A stretch of 64,000 nucleotides of DNA. It comes from Lactobacillus hominis DSM 23910 = CRBIP 24.179 (GTDB taxonomy: Bacteria > Bacillota > Bacilli > Lactobacillales > Lactobacillaceae). Where the stretch lies: positions 1-64,000 of the forward strand of contig NZ_CAKE01000010.1 in assembly GCF_000296835.1 (NCBI RefSeq), given 5' to 3'. This document shows, piece by piece, positions 35,152-43,597 of the stretch (position 1 is the stretch's first letter; each line of letters opens with the position of its first letter). The notes beneath the pieces are model-generated. The model worked only from the letters and a program-made list of their open reading frames with translations. It did not search any database and was not told the DNA's origin. The translations under genes and the position numbers were made by a program.

Positions 35152-37257
35152 TTGAAATTTTTTAAGCGTAAGAAAAAACAAAATTCAAATAAAATAGCAG
35201 CTTCAACGCCCTTAAGAATGAATATCATCTTGGGGGTAATTGTCGTCTTGTTTTTGCTACTAATTGGCCAATTAGCATACTTACAGTTAGGATACGGAAG
35301 TCGTTTCCAAGCTGAGGTACAAAAAACAGATTCTACAGTTGTATCAAACAGCGTTCCTCGGGGCGTCATGTATGATTCAAAAGGACAAGTTCTGGTTGGC
35401 AATAAAGCCAATAATGCTATCACTTATACTAAATCAAGTAGTACGTCTACTAGTCAAATATACTCTATTTCGAATAAATTGAGTCGATATATTAGTTTAG
35501 ATGATGAAAAGCCAACTAAACAGCAGCTTTATGAATATTATCTAGCAAATACTGCTAATAATAAAAGAATAACTGCTGAATTGCCACGTTCTCAAAGATA
35601 TGATTCTCAAGGAGATACTTTAGATTCGGCCACTATTTATAAAAATGAATTAGCTTTAGTAGCTAAAAAAGACTTGACCTTTACCAAGAGAGAAAAGACA
35701 GCTGCTTTAATTTTTAACAAGATTTCTGGAGCCTATACTTTATCCACAATTTATATTAAAAATAAAAATTTAACCGATAAAGAATTAGCTGATGTAGGCG
35801 AACACTTGTCAGAATTGCCTGGCGTAGGTATTGGAACTGACTGGGCTCGTACTTATCCTAATGGAAAATCAATCCAAAGTATCATTGGCTCTGTTTCTTC
35901 TGAAAAAGCTGGGCTTCCTAGCGATAATTTGCAATACTACTTAACTCAAGGTTACTCACGTAATGATCGTGTAGGTACTTCATATCTTGAAGAAAAATAC
36001 GAGCCGCTTTTAAAGGGTACTAAGTCTCAATCAGAAGTAACTCAAAAAGGTTCTGATAAGATTCAGCAAACTAAGACCGTTTATAAAGGTGAAAGTGGAG
36101 CAAGCTTAATTTTAACAATTAACTCTAAGTATCAATCTGAAGTTGAAGATGCATTGAAAAAAGTCTATGCATCCGCTCAAGGAGCTGGAGCTACTAAGTA
36201 TTCTAACGGAGCTTATGCTGTAGCAATGAATCCTAATACTGGAGCACTTTTGGCAATTGCGGGAATTAACCATAATGCTAAAACTGGTAAAAATACCGAT
36301 AATGCTTTGGGTGTAATCAACCAATCATTTGTAATGGGATCAGCTGTTAAAGGGGCTACTGTTGCTGGTGGTTTAATGAATAATGTTATTACTCCATCTA
36401 ATAATACTTTGCCAGATACTCCAATTTACTTGCCAGGTTCACCAGTTAAAAAATCTGTTTATCCTGTAGGAACATTTAGTGCATTAGATGCACCAACGGC
36501 TTTGGAAGTATCATCGAACATTTATATGATGCACCTAGCAATGAAGTGGGTTGGAGCAAAATATGAACCGCATACTTTCATTTCAATGCCTAAAAATTCA
36601 TTTGATATTTTAAGAAGAAACTTTGCGATGTTTGGTTTAGGTCAAAAGACAGGGGTAGATTTACCGGGTGAAGTTTCAGGAATTAAGGGACGTTCATTTA
36701 ACTCTGAAGGTAATTTGCTTACCGGTTCAGTACTTGACTTATCCTACGGAAACTATGATGCATATACACCAATTCAATTAGTGCAATATGTTTCGACAAT
36801 TGCTAATGGTGGCTATCGTATGCAGCCATATTTAGTTCAATCTGTTGGTCAAACTAATGCGCAAGGAAATAAAGTTTCTGTTTTATACAATACTAAGCCA
36901 ACCGTTCAAATGCGAATTCCTTGGACTCAAAACCAATTAGATGTTATCCATCAAGGATTCTATCGTGTAGTTCACGGAACTAACGGCTGGGGTACGGCAC
37001 ACTTTTTAAGTTCAGTTAAGCCAGCAATCGCAGGTAAGACTGGTACAGCTGAAACCTTCTACTACAATCCTGATAAACCAGGCGATCCAAATGCACCAGA
37101 AGTTATCAACGCGACCTTTGTTGGCTATGCCCCGGCAAATAAACCTAAGATTGCGGTAGCGGTTGTTTTCCCAGGATTAGATCCAAATATGGAGGGAACA
37201 TATACTTTGCAAGTAGCTAAACAAATGTTTACTGACTACTTTGCATTAAATAAATAG
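35152..37257 (+). CDS. Class B penicillin-binding protein (PBP2-type D,D-transpeptidase)
   Basis: A 701-residue peptidoglycan cross-linking enzyme. It has a basic cytoplasmic N terminus, one membrane helix (about 25-47), a PBP dimerisation domain (to about 330) and a transpeptidase domain with all three motifs: SxxK at Ser397-Lys400 (SAVK), SxN at 454-456 (SSN) and KTG at 629-631. It starts with TTG at 35152, behind AGAGAGG. It lies upstream of rpmG, as PBP2-type genes do in other lactobacilli. It is probably the elongation-type PBP2, although PBP2B is not excluded. Confidence 0.93.
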   Translation: MKFFKRKKKQNSNKIAASTPLRMNIILGVIVVLFLLLIGQLAYLQLGYGSRFQAEVQKTDSTVVSNSVPRGVMYDSKGQVLVGNKANNAITYTKSSSTSTSQIYSISNKLSRYISLDDEKPTKQQLYEYYLANTANNKRITAELPRSQRYDSQGDTLDSATIYKNELALVAKKDLTFTKREKTAALIFNKISGAYTLSTIYIKNKNLTDKELADVGEHLSELPGVGIGTDWARTYPNGKSIQSIIGSVSSEKAGLPSDNLQYYLTQGYSRNDRVGTSYLEEKYEPLLKGTKSQSEVTQKGSDKIQQTKTVYKGESGASLILTINSKYQSEVEDALKKVYASAQGAGATKYSNGAYAVAMNPNTGALLAIAGINHNAKTGKNTDNALGVINQSFVMGSAVKGATVAGGLMNNVITPSNNTLPDTPIYLPGSPVKKSVYPVGTFSALDAPTALEVSSNIYMMHLAMKWVGAKYEPHTFISMPKNSFDILRRNFAMFGLGQKTGVDLPGEVSGIKGRSFNSEGNLLTGSVLDLSYGNYDAYTPIQLVQYVSTIANGGYRMQPYLVQSVGQTNAQGNKVSVLYNTKPTVQMRIPWTQNQLDVIHQGFYRVVHGTNGWGTAHFLSSVKPAIAGKTGTAETFYYNPDKPGDPNAPEVINATFVGYAPANKPKIAVAVVFPGLDPNMEGTYTLQVAKQMFTDYFALNK

Positions 37258-37285
37258 AAAAAGACTAGCAAAATTCTTGAAAAAA

Positions 37286-37294
37286 TGGTATAGT
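37286..37294 (+). promoter_or_regulatory. Extended -10 promoter of rpmG
   Basis: TGG followed by TATAGT (37289-37294) makes an extended -10; the -35 position (TAGCAA) is weak. It lies about 40 bases before rpmG. Confidence 0.5.
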
Positions 37295-37332
37295 TTAACA
37301 GTCAACATTAAAACAAATAGGTGGTGGAAAAC

Positions 37333-37482
37333 ATGGCAGAACATATTATCCTTGAATGCACCGAATGTGGCGATAGAAGTTATTTATCTGAAAAGAATAA
37401 GCGTAAGCATCCGGAACGTTTGGCTTTAAAGAAGTATTGCCCAGTAGAAAGAAAGGTAACACTTCACCGCGAAACTAAGTAA
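37333..37482 (+). CDS. rpmG: 50S ribosomal protein L33
   Basis: A short gene for 49 residues, beginning [19 protein letters not shown] and ending HRETK. The conserved core [17 protein letters not shown] and the single later cysteine in KKYCP fit L33; the CxxC at 9-12 has no complete second CxxC pair, so this copy looks like the partly or fully zinc-free form. GGTGG precedes the ATG, and a terminator follows eight bases after the stop. Confidence 0.95.
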   Translation: MAEHIILECTECGDRSYLSEKNKRKHPERLALKKYCPVERKVTLHRETK

Positions 37483-37489
37483 TTGAAGG

Positions 37490-37514
37490 CAACAGGTTAT
37501 CCTGTTGTTTTTTT
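37490..37514 (+). terminator. Rho-independent terminator after rpmG
   Basis: CAACAGG and CCTGTTG form a 7-bp stem with a TTAT loop and seven T. Confidence 0.85.
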
Positions 37515-37531
37515 GTATATACGATTTTAAT

Positions 37532-38080
37532 ATGAACAAAATAGAATTTCGCAAAAAACAACATCAAATTTTAAAAGAATTTAGCTTAACTAATAAAAAG
37601 ACAAGACAAGATTTACAGTTAACTGATAAATTTTTAAATAGTGCCAGTTTTAAAAATGCTCAAAAAATTGGAATTACAATTTCAATGCCTGAAGAAGTAA
37701 ATACTTCGCAAATTATTTTAAAAATGCAAAAGCTAGGTAAAGAAGTTTATATACCGCGTTGTTTACCTAAGCGTAAAATGGAATTTACCCGATTTATTGA
37801 TTCAAGCCAGCTAACTAAAACAAAATTTGGCACTAGTGAAATTTGGACAAGCGATGCAGTAGTTGATAATAATCTTGACTTGTTAGTTGTTCCGCTTTTA
37901 GCCTTTGATTTACAAACAAGTCAACGTTTAGGCTTTGGCGGTGGCTATTATGATCGTTTTTTAGAAAAATTTACTGGAAATACAATAAGTTTATTAAACG
38001 AAAAGCAGACTTATTCTCATGCGCAATGGAATATTGAAGATCATGATATTCCAATTCGCGAATATATCTTGGCTGATTAA
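37532..38080 (+). CDS. fthC: 5-formyltetrahydrofolate cyclo-ligase
   Basis: This enzyme converts 5-formyl-THF to 5,10-methenyl-THF with ATP, recovering folate. The 182-residue protein (YqgN family) has an N-terminal basic helix (NKIEFRKKQHQIL), the IPRCLPKRKMEFTRF segment and the nucleotide-binding LLVVPLLAFDLQTSQRLGFGGGYYDRFL. The ATG at 37532 has no recognisable ribosome site and lies only 17 bases after the rpmG terminator. The rhomboid, yqgQ and rhodanese-like genes follow, as in Bacillus yqgN-yqgP-yqgQ. Confidence 0.92.
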   Translation: MNKIEFRKKQHQILKEFSLTNKKTRQDLQLTDKFLNSASFKNAQKIGITISMPEEVNTSQIILKMQKLGKEVYIPRCLPKRKMEFTRFIDSSQLTKTKFGTSEIWTSDAVVDNNLDLLVVPLLAFDLQTSQRLGFGGGYYDRFLEKFTGNTISLLNEKQTYSHAQWNIEDHDIPIREYILAD

Positions 38081-38093
38081 TGAAGGAGGGCAT

Positions 38094-38777
38094 ATGCAAG
38101 CAAGAAAATCTAATTTACCAATTCCTTATATGACTTTTGCAATTTTAATTATTTTACTAGTTGTGTTTTTAGTTGAAACATTTACTGGTGGATCAACTAA
38201 TGCGGCGGTTTTATTGCGTTTAGGTGCAATGAACAATTTAATTGTGGCATCGCAGGATCAATTTTGGCGCCTATTTACTGCCCAATTCTTGCATATTGGC
38301 TGGCTTCATTTAGCTTCAAATGCAGTCATGATTTATTATGTTGGTCAATACTTAGAACCAATTATTGGCTCATGGAGATTTTTGTTAATCTATCTTTTAT
38401 CAGGTGTTGGTGGAAATTTACTTAGTTTTGCTTGTGGAAGCGATTATAGTGTAGCTGCTGGAGCCTCTACAGCACTTTTTGGCTTATTTGGTGCAATTAT
38501 TGCTATCTACTTTAAAAACAAACAGATACCAGCTATTTTTGCTTTAGGAAGACAAGCATTAGCACTGGCAATTATTAATTTGTTCTTGGACTTATTTATG
38601 AAAGATATTGATATCTTGGGACATATTGGTGGATTGGCTGCAGGATTCTTTTTAAGTATTGCAATTGGTAATGCTAACTTACAAAAATACCATTCAAAAA
38701 TTAGAATTTTAGCTGGAGTAGTATTAATTCTTTACAGTGTTTGGTGTCTAAGACAGGGAATGGTGATTACGCGCTAA
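38094..38777 (+). CDS. Rhomboid family intramembrane serine protease
   Basis: A 227-residue membrane protease with about six or seven helices. The catalytic serine is in AAGASTALFG (GxSx, near residue 126) and the catalytic histidine in DILGHIGGLAAGF near residue 180; the structural motif HIGWLHLASNAVMIYYVG with HxxxN lies earlier. It corresponds to YqgP/GluP of Bacillus without the extra cytosolic domain. AAGGAGGG precedes the ATG, and its stop overlaps yqgQ by one base. Confidence 0.95.
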   Translation: MQARKSNLPIPYMTFAILIILLVVFLVETFTGGSTNAAVLLRLGAMNNLIVASQDQFWRLFTAQFLHIGWLHLASNAVMIYYVGQYLEPIIGSWRFLLIYLLSGVGGNLLSFACGSDYSVAAGASTALFGLFGAIIAIYFKNKQIPAIFALGRQALALAIINLFLDLFMKDIDILGHIGGLAAGFFLSIAIGNANLQKYHSKIRILAGVVLILYSVWCLRQGMVITR

Positions 38778-39007
38778 TGAAGACTTTATATGATGTGCAG
38801 CAAATGTTGGAAAAATTCAATATTTTAGTTTATGTCGGCAAAAGAAAATGGGACATTGAATTAATGGGAATAGAATTGGATAATCTCCACCATGCTGGCG
38901 TAATTAGCGAAAAAGAGTACATGTCGGCTAAATTAATTTTGCATCATGAACATGAAATTGAAGAGCAAAAAGAAGCTAGCGCAAATAAGACAGATGGATT
39001 ATCATAG
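38777..39007 (+). CDS. yqgQ: YqgQ family (DUF910) protein
   Basis: A 76-residue protein that begins MKTLYDVQQMLEKFNILVYV and contains GKRKWDIELMGIELDNLHHAG, matching the small three-helix DUF910/YqgQ family. It was suggested to bind single-stranded nucleic acid, but the role is unproven. The longer upstream frame overlaps rhomboid and is ignored; the ATG at 38777 overlaps the rhomboid stop (TAATG). It is conserved beside rhomboid and a glucokinase in Bacillus; a glucokinase is not present here. Confidence 0.9.
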   Translation: MKTLYDVQQMLEKFNILVYVGKRKWDIELMGIELDNLHHAGVISEKEYMSAKLILHHEHEIEEQKEASANKTDGLS

Positions 39008-39045
39008 AAGTTGATAGATAAAACAATGAGGAGTTTTCCAGATAA

Positions 39046-39447
39046 ATGAATAGCGTCTTTACAATAATCAATGTCATTTTAATAGTCATCATTTTGGGTT
39101 TTGGTTTGAATTGGCTTTGGCTTAAAATTCAAGAAAAAAGAGTTGGCGGAAAGTTAACCCAAAAGCAATTTGAAGAGGGTAAAAGAAAAGCACAAATTAT
39201 TGATGTGCGTGAAAAAACTGCTTTTAAGAAAAAACATATCTTGGGTGCAAGAAATGTGCCAATGACAATGTTTAAATACCAATACCAAGAAATTAGACCA
39301 GATTTACCCGTGTATCTATACTCTGATTCACAAGTTTTGACTTTAAGAGCTGCAAGATTTTTGAAAAAACACGGCTATAAAAAAGTTTATTGGCTAGAAG
39401 ATGATTTTGATCAATGGAAGGGTCAAACTAAGACATCTAAATATTAA
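39046..39447 (+). CDS. Rhodanese-like domain protein, no catalytic cysteine
   Basis: A 133-residue protein with an N-terminal membrane helix (about 5-25) and a rhodanese fold from residue 45: KAQIIDVREKTAFKKKHILGARNVPM, then YLYSDSQVLTLRAARFLKKHGYKKVYWLEDDFDQWKG. At the place of the active-site Cys loop it reads YSDSQVLTLRA with no cysteine, so sulfur transfer is not expected. It resembles YqhL-type proteins placed after yqgQ. The role is unknown. Confidence 0.88.
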   Translation: MNSVFTIINVILIVIILGFGLNWLWLKIQEKRVGGKLTQKQFEEGKRKAQIIDVREKTAFKKKHILGARNVPMTMFKYQYQEIRPDLPVYLYSDSQVLTLRAARFLKKHGYKKVYWLEDDFDQWKGQTKTSKY

Positions 39448-39456
39448 TCAAAATAA

Positions 39457-39492
39457 AACGGCTTAAATGCATTATCATTTAAGCCGCTTTTT
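39457..39492. terminator. Terminator after the rhodanese-like gene
   Basis: CGGCTTAAATG pairs with CATTTAAGCCG in an 11-bp perfect stem with a 6-base loop and then C plus five T. The flanking A-run on the left could also make it serve the converging DUF3042 gene. Confidence 0.9.
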
Positions 39493-39504
39493 CTTTGCGT
39501 TAGA

Positions 39505-39684
39505 TTAACCTTGGTGAGCTGAAAAACTCTTGCGGTTAGCTTTAACTCTATTTTCTTCGATTCTATTTGCTTCTTGTTCTTCTGGCTCTACTACCTTTTT
39601 TTTGTAAGTAAATAAGCCTGCTGCTAAAGCACCAACAGTTGCAACAACACCAGTTACAACGCCTGCACCAAATCTTTTTGCCAT
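39505..39684 (-). CDS. DUF3042 family small membrane protein
   Basis: A short minus-strand gene encoding 59 residues. It begins MAKRFGAGVVTGVVATVGAL, one glycine/alanine-rich membrane helix, followed by KKKVVEPEEQEANRIEENR and a basic tail. The KKKVVEP and IEENRxKANRK pattern is that of DUF3042, a lactobacillus/enterococcus family of unknown function. An AAGGAGG site lies nine bases upstream of the ATG. It is transcribed alone, divergent from miaA. Confidence 0.88.
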   Translation of the reverse strand: MAKRFGAGVVTGVVATVGALAAGLFTYKKKVVEPEEQEANRIEENRVKANRKSFSAHQG

Positions 39685-39827
39685 AATAAAGCCTCCTTGT
39701 TATTCTATTAGTTAAATTCTATCAATAAAAGTAAGTTAAATAAAGAAAATAAGATTAAGAAGTAGATATTTTTTATATAGAAAAGTATTTTGCTAAAATA
39801 AAAAAAGATTTTATAAAGGAATTAACT

Positions 39828-40751
39828 ATGAAAAAAATTATTGTAATTGTTGGTCCAACTGGAATTGGAAAAACGGACCTGGCTCTAGATCTTGCACAGA
39901 GACTAAATGGCGAAATTGTTTCTGGCGATTCTATGCAAATTTACCAAGAAGTTAGCGTTGGAACTGCTAAGCCAACTGAGTCAGAACTAAAAAGAGTTAA
40001 GCATTATTTAGTCAATGAAAAATCTGTTTTTGATGAATATTCAGTAAAAGATTTCGTAGCAATGGCTAATCAAGCAATTGAAAAAATTGCCGGGAAAAAT
40101 AAAGTGCCGTTTGTCGTTGGAGGCACAGGATTTTATATCAATGCATTAATTAACAAAATGCAGCTCGGCGAACCTGGCGAATATAAGACTAGCGTCGATT
40201 CAAAATGGGAAGATTTTTTAAAAGAAAATGACGCAAAAAAATTATGGGATGAATTAAATAAAAAAGATCCGCAAGCTGCTAGTAAAATTGAGCCTAATAA
40301 TACTCGTCGTAGTCTGCGTGCATTAACAGTGATTGATCGCACAGGAAAATTATTTAGTCAGCAGCAAAAGCAAATTCAGCCACGTTATGATGCTTTAATT
40401 ATCGGTCTTAATACTGAGCGTCAGCTTGTGTATGACAGAATTAATAAGCGTGTGGACAAGATGATGGATTTAGGCGTTTTAGATGAAGCCCGTTATATTT
40501 TTGATAATCGCGCTAAAGAGCATCAAGTAATTCAAGCAATTGGTTATAAAGAATTTTTCCCTTATTTTTTAGGTGAAAAAACTTTAGACGAATGTGTTGC
40601 AAAGTTAAAGCAAGCATCGCGCAAGTATGCTAAAAGACAATTAACGTATTTTAAGCATCAACTGGCAGTTAATTGGTTTGATCCTATTAATGATCCCAAT
40701 TATGCTTTGGAAATCGAAAATAAAATTAATGTATTTTTAAACAATAAGTGA
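39828..40751 (+). CDS. miaA: tRNA dimethylallyltransferase
   Basis: This enzyme adds a dimethylallyl group to A37 of tRNAs that read codons starting with U. The 307-residue protein has the P-loop VGPTGIGKTDLALDLA, the SGDSMQIYQEVSVGTAKPT substrate loop, FVVGGTGFYINALI and the C-terminal QAIGYKEFFPYF / ASRKYAKRQLTYFKHQ. An AAAGGA site precedes the ATG. In related genomes glnR and glnA often follow miaA; here glnA follows without glnR. Confidence 0.97.
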   Translation: MKKIIVIVGPTGIGKTDLALDLAQRLNGEIVSGDSMQIYQEVSVGTAKPTESELKRVKHYLVNEKSVFDEYSVKDFVAMANQAIEKIAGKNKVPFVVGGTGFYINALINKMQLGEPGEYKTSVDSKWEDFLKENDAKKLWDELNKKDPQAASKIEPNNTRRSLRALTVIDRTGKLFSQQQKQIQPRYDALIIGLNTERQLVYDRINKRVDKMMDLGVLDEARYIFDNRAKEHQVIQAIGYKEFFPYFLGEKTLDECVAKLKQASRKYAKRQLTYFKHQLAVNWFDPINDPNYALEIENKINVFLNNK

Positions 40752-40809
40752 AAATAGAATTAATTTTTATTATTAAAATCTAAAAAAGTTGAAAATTTAT
40801 AATTTTCAA

Positions 40810-40838
40810 TTGACGATACCAATCTAATCTGCTATTGT
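40810..40838 (+). promoter_or_regulatory. Promoter of glnA
   Basis: TTGACG (40810-40815) and TATTGT (40833-40838) are spaced by 17 bp, leaving a leader of about 90 bases. No sequence matching the GlnR operator TGTNA-N7-TNACA was recognised here. Confidence 0.65.
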
Positions 40839-40876
40839 TGTCAGTGTGCAAAAACACAAGAGATAAAAACATTTAC

Positions 40877-40915
40877 TGGGACTATACCAATTACGAAATT
40901 AGCTTATAAATCCCA
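40877..40915 (+). promoter_or_regulatory. Hairpin in the glnA leader
   Basis: TGGGA (40877-40881) and TCCCA (40911-40915) pair perfectly, and inside them TATA/TATA and AATT/AATT can also pair, giving one long interrupted hairpin. It ends six bases before the ribosome site (AAAGGTG, 40921-40927) and has no T-run, so it is not an ordinary terminator. A role in translation or mRNA stability is possible but unproven. Confidence 0.45.
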
Positions 40916-40933
40916 TAGAAAAAGGTGTGTACA

Positions 40934-42271
40934 ATGAGTAAACAAATTACTGCTGATGATATTAGACAAAGCGTTGAAGATAACGACGTTCGTTTTTTAA
41001 GATTATCGTTTACTGATATTAATGGTACTTCCAAAGCTGTAGAAGTTCCAACTAGTCAATTAGATAAGGTATTGACTAATGATATTCGCTTTGATGGTTC
41101 TTCAATTGATGGCTTTGTACGTCTTGAAGAAAGCGACATGGTATTATATCCAGACTTTTCAACTTGGGCAGTTTTACCATGGGGCGATGAACGTGGTGGC
41201 AAGATCGGTCGTTTAGTATGTTCTGTTCATAAGACTAACGGCGATCCATTTGAAGGCGATCCAAGAAATAATTTAAAGCGCGTTTTGAATGAAATGAAAG
41301 ACATGGGCTTTACTGATTTTGATATTGGTTTTGAAGCTGAATTCCACTTGTTCAAATTAGGCGAAGATGGCAATTGGACTACTGAAGTTCCTGACCACGC
41401 ATCATACTTTGATATGACTTCAGATGATGAAGGCGCAAGATGTCGTCGCGATATCGTTGAAACTTTGGAAAGTATTGGTTTTGAAGTTGAAGCAGCTCAC
41501 CACGAAGTAGGTGACGGTCAACAAGAAATCGACTTTAGATTTGATGATGCCTTAACTACTGCTGATCGTGTTCAAACTTTCAAGATGGTAGTGCGTGAAG
41601 TAGCTAGAAAGCATGGTTTATTTGCTACATTTATGGCTAAACCTGTTGAAGGACAAGCCGGAAATGGTATGCACACTAACATGTCATTATTTAAGAATGG
41701 TAAGAACGTCTTTTACGATAAAGATGGTGAATTTCATTTATCAGATACTGCACTCTACTTCTTAAACGGTATTTTGGAACATGCACGTGCAATTACTGCA
41801 ATTGGTAACCCAACAGTTAACTCATATAAGCGTTTAATTCCAGGATTTGAAGCACCAGTTTACATTTCATGGGCTTCTAAGAACCGTTCACCATTAGTTC
41901 GTATTCCTGATGCAGAAGAAATTAATACTCGTTTGGAAATGCGTTCAGCTGATCCAACTGCTAACCCATACTTACTTCTTGCAGCTTGCTTAACTGCTGG
42001 CTTAAATGGAATTAAAGAAGCTAAAAAGCCAATGGCCCCTATTACTTCAAATGTCTTTGAAATGAGTGAAAAGCAAAGAGCAAAACTTGGTATTAAGCCA
42101 CTTCCATCAACTCTTCACAATGCTATTAAAGCATTTAAGGCTGATGAATTAATTCAAAGCGCATTAGGCGAACATTTAACTCAAAGCTTTATTGATTCTA
42201 AGAACCTAGAATGGTCCAAGTACACTCAGTCTGTTTCTGATTGGGAAAGAGACCGCTACATGGGATATTAA
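40934..42271 (+). CDS. glnA: Glutamine synthetase, type I
   Basis: This enzyme forms glutamine from glutamate, ammonia and ATP. The 445-residue length and absence of the adenylylation tyrosine loop fit the Gram-positive GS I-alpha form. Motifs are the beta-grasp [14 protein letters not shown], the metal-binding GFEAEFHLF and [17 protein letters not shown], the ATP site, and [19 protein letters not shown]. The ATG at 40934 follows AAAGGTG; an in-frame GTG at 40925 lies inside that site. It is monocistronic with its own promoter and terminator. Confidence 0.98.
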   Translation: MSKQITADDIRQSVEDNDVRFLRLSFTDINGTSKAVEVPTSQLDKVLTNDIRFDGSSIDGFVRLEESDMVLYPDFSTWAVLPWGDERGGKIGRLVCSVHKTNGDPFEGDPRNNLKRVLNEMKDMGFTDFDIGFEAEFHLFKLGEDGNWTTEVPDHASYFDMTSDDEGARCRRDIVETLESIGFEVEAAHHEVGDGQQEIDFRFDDALTTADRVQTFKMVVREVARKHGLFATFMAKPVEGQAGNGMHTNMSLFKNGKNVFYDKDGEFHLSDTALYFLNGILEHARAITAIGNPTVNSYKRLIPGFEAPVYISWASKNRSPLVRIPDAEEINTRLEMRSADPTANPYLLLAACLTAGLNGIKEAKKPMAPITSNVFEMSEKQRAKLGIKPLPSTLHNAIKAFKADELIQSALGEHLTQSFIDSKNLEWSKYTQSVSDWERDRYMGY

Positions 42272-42293
42272 TTAAATAGATAAAACAAAGAGG

Positions 42294-42322
42294 TACTTAG
42301 CTTAGCGGCTAAGTATTTTTTT
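42294..42322 (+). terminator. Rho-independent terminator after glnA
   Basis: TACTTAGC pairs with GCTAAGTA around a short loop, followed by seven T. Confidence 0.88.
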
Positions 42323-42402
42323 GCCGTAGAATAACGCAATAAAGATACAAAATAGAAACTAACTATGTTAAAGTAAGGTGTTATCTAGAAGGAGGACTTA
42401 GT

Positions 42403-43578
42403 TTGCAAAAAAGTAAATCTATTTATAGCAAAGATGTCATTTTAGTTATGGCAGCTTCGTTTTTCTTTATGTTCTCTGTAATGTTTGTTACGCCATTGAT
42501 TAATGGTTATGCAATTAGTTTAGGTGCAAGTTCTGTTTACGCAGGAATTATTACAGGAATGATGAGCGTTGTTTCGATGTTTTTACGCCCAATTGCTGGT
42601 AATTTAACTGACCGTTTTTCAAAATATAGACTTTCTTTTATCGGCGGTATTTTAATTTTCATTGGTGTGACCGGATATTGTTTTTCAACATCACCAACGG
42701 CTTTATTGATTTTTCGTTTAATTAACGGAACTGGTTTTGTTTTGGCTACCGTATGTATGACGACTTGGCTTGCTTTTTTGGTTCCACGTGCCCATGTTGG
42801 TGAAGCGATGGGATTTTATGGCTTAATGAATGCCTTAGCAATGGCTTTAGCGCCCGCTTTAGCAATTAATTTATATAGGGTAATTGGTTATCGCTGTTCG
42901 CTTGCTTTAGCATCTTTAGCTGCCATATTAATGGTTATTAGTATTCAATTTGTAGCAAATAAAGCTCAACCTGATTTTTCTAAACAAGATCTTAAAAAGC
43001 ATAAAATAAAGATCATTCAAAAAGATGCCGTTCCAATTGCATTGCTGACAATGTTATTTGCAATTCCATACTTTGCTGCTCAAGCTGATATTGTAGTTTA
43101 TGTTACAAAAAGACATTTATCAGTTGCAGTAGGTTACTTTTTTTTGATTTATGCAATTGCTTTATTAGTAATTAGAATTGGACTAAAAAAATACTTTGAT
43201 ACTGTCAGATACGGTATTTGGTTTTGGCTAAGTTTACTGACGACAATTATCTTCTTAATTTCAGCTGCATATATGAATAATAATTGGATGATGATTTTGG
43301 CAGCGATCGCTTTAGCATTTGGCTATGGTGTAATTTATTCAGTCAATCAATCTACTGCACTGCTCTTAGCACCAATTAGCGAACAAGGCTTAGCAAGTGC
43401 AACTTTTTATTTGGGATTAGACATTGGTATGGCCTCTGCGCCAATGATTGGAGGGGTAATTGCACAAACAATTCCTGAATTTTATTTCTTCCCAGTACTG
43501 CTAATCATTGTCCCATTTATCCTAATTATTTATTTCATTTATCGTCGCAAACTAAATTCTGCAATTAGTAAACATTAA
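42403..43578 (+). CDS. MFS transporter
   Basis: A 391-residue protein with twelve predicted membrane helices. The A-loop between helices 2 and 3 reads GNLTDRFSKYRLS, the usual MFS GxxxDRxGRR pattern in diverged form, and RLINGTGFVLATVCMTTWLAFLVPRAHVGEAMGFYGLMNALAMALAPALA resembles the drug-efflux branch. The substrate is unknown. Translation starts at TTG (42403) behind a strong AAGGAGG. A HAD phosphatase gene follows. Confidence 0.88.
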   Translation: MQKSKSIYSKDVILVMAASFFFMFSVMFVTPLINGYAISLGASSVYAGIITGMMSVVSMFLRPIAGNLTDRFSKYRLSFIGGILIFIGVTGYCFSTSPTALLIFRLINGTGFVLATVCMTTWLAFLVPRAHVGEAMGFYGLMNALAMALAPALAINLYRVIGYRCSLALASLAAILMVISIQFVANKAQPDFSKQDLKKHKIKIIQKDAVPIALLTMLFAIPYFAAQADIVVYVTKRHLSVAVGYFFLIYAIALLVIRIGLKKYFDTVRYGIWFWLSLLTTIIFLISAAYMNNNWMMILAAIALAFGYGVIYSVNQSTALLLAPISEQGLASATFYLGLDIGMASAPMIGGVIAQTIPEFYFFPVLLIIVPFILIIYFIYRRKLNSAISKH

Positions 43579-43597
43579 TATTTTGAGGAGAAAAATT

